Assembly: GCF_039975415.1 (NCBI RefSeq)
Contig: NZ_JBDWHD010000007.1
Source: Ascidiaceihabitans sp039975415
GTDB taxonomy: Bacteria; Pseudomonadota; Alphaproteobacteria; Rhodobacterales; Rhodobacteraceae
Length of the DNA stretch: 64,000 bases
Reading direction: 5' to 3' (one strand)
Shown here piece after piece: positions 61,680-64,000 of the stretch (positions are counted from its first letter, which is position 1; each line of letters starts with the position of its first letter). Below the pieces are notes generated by a model. The model was not told the origin of the DNA, ran no database searches, and was given only the letters and a program-made list of their open reading frames with translations. The position numbers and the translations under genes were made by a program.

Positions 61680-62827
61680 AACAAAGTCTCTCTGGTTGGC
61701 AGGCGATCACGTACCAGTTGGGCCCAAAAGGCCGCTCCGATAGGCAAAAGCGCGTCGTTGAAATCGTAATCCGCCGCATGCAGCGGTTGGCCATGCGGGC
61801 CGTTTTCCCCATTGCCAAGCAATAGAAAGCAACCCGGAACAGCTGCGCAAAAATGGGCGAAATCTTCGGAAAAGCTCATGGCGTCCCGATCACCGATGAC
61901 CTCTAGACCCATGGCATTGGCCGCACGCACAACCGCGTCGACAGGATCTCTCGCGTTGATGGTCTCGATGAATTCGGTCACAAATTGAACTTTGGCCGTA
62001 ACCCCATGGGCCGCGGCGATCCCGTCCACGATCTGGCGCATGAAGCGCTCAATATCCAACCGGTCTTGCGGCAACCGTGCGCGCGCGTCGCCCTTTAGTG
62101 TTGCATGCCCGGGCAGCACATTGCGTTGTCCATCGCTCAAAAACTCCGTGACCGACACAACCGCACCTGCACCGGGGGCAAGTTTGCGCGACACAATTGT
62201 TTGCAGCGCCTGCACCATCTCGGAGCCAACTGTGATTGCATCAACACCGACATGCGGCATCGAGGCGTGTCCGCCTTGGCCGCTTATCTCAATCTCAAAC
62301 AGGCTTTCGCTCGCGCAGACCTGTCCGACGCGCGTTGATATTTGTCCAACAGGTGCGCCGGGTAAGTTGTGGATTGCGTAGACCTCATCAATCGGGAACG
62401 TCTCCAATAAACCCTCGTGAATCATGGCGCGTGCACCCAGTCCGTGTTCCTCATTGGGCTGAAAAATGAACACGACTGTGCCGTCAAAATCAGGGTCTTT
62501 CGCCAGCGTTTCAGCTGCGCCCAATAACATCGTCATGTGGCCATCATGACCGCAGGCATGCATCACGCCGGGCGTGTTTGACACATAATCATGAGTGCTG
62601 GTCTCTAAGATCGACAGCGCATCCATGTCTGCGCGCAGCCCAATGGTCCGATTGCCGAGACCTGCGCGCAATACGCCGACGACGCCCGCACTGACGTGAA
62701 CATCAAGCCCCAGACCGCGTAGATGATCGGCCACCACCGCCTTGGTTTTCAGTTCTTGAAAGCCAAGTTCAGGATCACGGTGAAAGGCATGCCGCAGCGC
62801 GGTCAGCTTTTTGTGAAACGTGTTCAT
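61676..62827 (-). CDS. M20-family amidohydrolase (N-acyl-amino-acid deacylase type)
   Basis: 383 residues. Metal ligands in GVMHACGHDGHMTMLLGAA, QPNEEHGLGARAMI and the C-terminal HAADYDFND; dimerisation domain QGGHASMPHVGVDAITVGSE. Family members remove acyl groups from hippurate, N-acetyl-diamino acids and others. Ectoine clusters use EutE/DoeB, a different deacetylase family, for N-acetyl-diaminobutyrate; this enzyme may take that role. ATG 62827 is preceded by AGGGA; a TTG at 62833 is in frame. Confidence 0.86.
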   Translation of the reverse strand: MNTFHKKLTALRHAFHRDPELGFQELKTKAVVADHLRGLGLDVHVSAGVVGVLRAGLGNRTIGLRADMDALSILETSTHDYVSNTPGVMHACGHDGHMTMLLGAAETLAKDPDFDGTVVFIFQPNEEHGLGARAMIHEGLLETFPIDEVYAIHNLPGAPVGQISTRVGQVCASESLFEIEISGQGGHASMPHVGVDAITVGSEMVQALQTIVSRKLAPGAGAVVSVTEFLSDGQRNVLPGHATLKGDARARLPQDRLDIERFMRQIVDGIAAAHGVTAKVQFVTEFIETINARDPVDAVVRAANAMGLEVIGDRDAMSFSEDFAHFCAAVPGCFLLLGNGENGPHGQPLHAADYDFNDALLPIGAAFWAQLVRDRLPTRETLL

Positions 62828-62981
62828 CTTCAATCCCTGTACTGATGAACCATAACCTAATGATATGACGGGAAACTACACATCAAAAAAGCCACTGATC
62901 GCGATGAATTTCCTCCAAGTTTTGCGTCAACAGAACGGCACTCAGAAAACATGGACGATGTTGCAAGTTTTTCCTGAAGAC

Positions 62982-63623
62982 TTAGCTTTCGGAATTTACG
63001 AATGTACGGGCCGAAAACTCAGCCAATTCCCCGCGCCATATCTGACGGCCAATGCAAAACGCAGTGCCCTCGGCGTCGTGGATGACCTGTTCCAATTCGA
63101 TACCGGCGGTGTTTTCCGACAGTCCAAGCAGCTTAGCTTCGTTTGCCGATACGCCGCGCATTCGAATGATCACACCGCCAGTATGTGCGCACATGTTGTA
63201 GTGCTGGCTTAGAAACAGCGTTGTCGATTGGCGCAGGTCGTGGCCTAACAAATCGGGAAATTGCGCGGCGATCACGAATTCGGTTTCAATGAAAATAGCG
63301 TGACCTTCTATCTTAAATAGTCGCGTGTACGCATGCAGCTGTTCTCCGACTTGTACTGATAGTTCACGGGCCAATTTCGCATCGGCATCGTGCGGTCCGG
63401 CGTCGAGTATTTCGATCTGCAAACCCACATTTCTTGCCTGTGCATCCGCCGAAAAATTAACCATTTGGCTGATGTCATATGTTAGCCGCTGCGGCGATAC
63501 AAAACGCCCTTTACGCCCGTCGCGATACGCCAATCCTTTGGCTTCAAGTACGCGGTGCGCCGTCATCCGACTGACATCATAATTTCCGGCAACATAAGGG
63601 CGCGCGTGTGCACGGCGCGACAA
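62982..63623 (-). pseudogene. GntR/HutC-type regulator, truncated at the 5' end
   Basis: About 205 residues. UTRA effector domain (GLQIEILDAGPHDADAKLAR, LHAYTRLFKIEGHAIFIETE, GVSANEAKLLGLSENTAGIE) is whole, but the winged helix starts only at the recognition helix (AGNYDVSRMTAHRVLEAKGL); the first 35 or so residues are missing. Upstream the DNA turns into an antiparallel fragment of a FAD oxidoreductase at about 63600. HTH function is therefore doubtful. It precedes the M20 gene on the same strand and would have been the regulator of that operon. Confidence 0.78.
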
Positions 63624-63844
63624 TCTTGGAAAAGATCAAAGTGGAGCAGGTGCATGTCGAGGGTGGCAAAGTCCGCGGTGTACGCACGGATCAAGGCATC
63701 ATCACTGCTGATTACGTGGTCAATTGCGGTGGGATGTGGGCGCGAGAATTAGGACAGAAAAATAGCGTCGGCGTGCCTCTACATGCTTGCGAAAATTATT
63801 ATCTTGTAACCGAGGCGATCAAAGATCTGTCCAGTGATTTATAA
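63596..63844 (+). pseudogene. internal fragment of a dimethylglycine/sarcosine dehydrogenase-like FAD protein
   Basis: About 82 codons: KGARVHGATILEKIKVEQVH, GGKVRGVRTDQGIITADYVV, NCGGMWARELGQKNSVGVPL and HACENYYLVTEAIKDLSSDL. This matches the middle of the FAD-binding region of DMGDH-like enzymes (usual length about 800). Both ends are cut: the left side joins the GntR remnant, the right side an amidase remnant on the other strand. Confidence 0.8.
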
Positions 63845-64000
63845 GTCGGAAAGGTGGGGACTTGTGCGCCGTTCAACTCAACCGTTTCGTCCTGCCCGAT
63901 GGGCCGCGCCGTCAGTGGCGTAGTGGGAAAGACGATCGCATCCAAACCATGATCACTGAAAACCTGGGCATAGATTTTGCGCATTGCCGGGCGGTGAACA
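63799..64000 (-). pseudogene. amidase fragment (runs off window)
   Basis: MRKIYAQVFSDHGLDAIVFP, TTPLTARPIGQDETVELNGA and QVPTFPTY match the C-terminal third of amidase-signature enzymes. Homology ends at about 63842, where the frame enters the FAD-protein fragment in antisense; the family normally goes on with an NTDPGS-type block. The upstream part is beyond base 64000, so the gene lacks at least its 3' end. Confidence 0.7.

Noticed and set aside
62865..63212. Open frame of 115 codons antisense to the GntR remnant
   Set aside because: No ribosome site, no domain, and it lies opposite clear UTRA-domain coding sequence.
1..64000. CRISPR arrays, rRNA and tRNA genes
   Set aside because: No regularly spaced direct repeats, and no rRNA or cloverleaf-type sequence was noticed while reading the gene-free intervals.

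Overview
The window reads as chromosome of a marine alphaproteobacterium of the order Rhodobacterales (Roseobacter group). Evidence: protein similarity throughout (dapD, rlmN, serB, an IalB-type periplasmic protein, mmsA, Ehu/Eut-type genes), high density of ABC uptake systems each with its own LysR, MocR or AsnC regulator, GGGGGCAAAGCCCCC hairpins, and a short tyrosine-recombinase gene family that I recall from this group. The genus cannot be fixed from sequence alone; the load of broken genes and gene-fragment junctions would suit a plastic genome such as Octadecabacter (inference only). I found no rRNA, tRNA, CRISPR array or intact insertion sequence.

Layout. 1-9 kb is mostly core genome: dapD (cut by the window edge), a LOG-family protein, hypotheticals, a serralysin-like secreted protease, rlmN, a HemJ/CopD-like membrane protein, an IalB protein, a Rhizobium-etli-type asparaginase, a decayed YCII gene and serB. 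9.4-16.5 kb is a LysR-controlled Ugp-like ABC importer with two metallophosphoesterases. 16.9-23.6 kb is a ProVWX-like importer with two ureohydrolases and a divergent LysR. 24-26.2 kb is a MarR gene facing an oxidoreductase and an EamA exporter, with two perfect operators between. 27.8-31.6 kb holds an isoquinoline-oxidoreductase-type molybdoenzyme and an AraC regulator. 32.4-39.9 kb is a MocR regulator, a polyamine-type importer and mmsA.

40-43 kb is an accessory strip: a YeiH/TauZ tail fragment, a dispersed 86-bp repeat, a divergent UMP-kinase paralogue and a recombinase gene with two frameshifts. 43-48 kb is a LysR / beta-hydroxyacid dehydrogenase / aldehyde dehydrogenase / serine-acetyltransferase-like / VOC operon.

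48.5-53.2 kb is the most remarkable part: an RNA-repair operon on the minus strand, in transcription order rtcB (5'-truncated), prfH, a BCS1-like AAA ATPase, an Rnl-type RNA ligase, and a HD-Pnk end-healing enzyme split by one in-frame TGA. Its 5' end is fused to the interior of a fumarylacetoacetate-hydrolase-family gene, so the operon has lost its own promoter end. Two end-sealing routes (RtcB, and HD-Pnk plus ligase) and a damaged-ribosome release factor are thus encoded together, apparently while decaying.

54.3-64 kb resembles an ectoine-utilisation locus (AsnC regulator, EhuBCDA-type importer, EutA-type protein, M24 hydrolase), but where eutB/eutE-type genes would be expected it has a diaminopropionate ammonia-lyase-like enzyme and an M20 amidohydrolase plus a cupin, suggesting a different N-acyl-diamino-acid substrate. 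The window ends in a mosaic of three gene fragments (GntR, FAD oxidoreductase, amidase).
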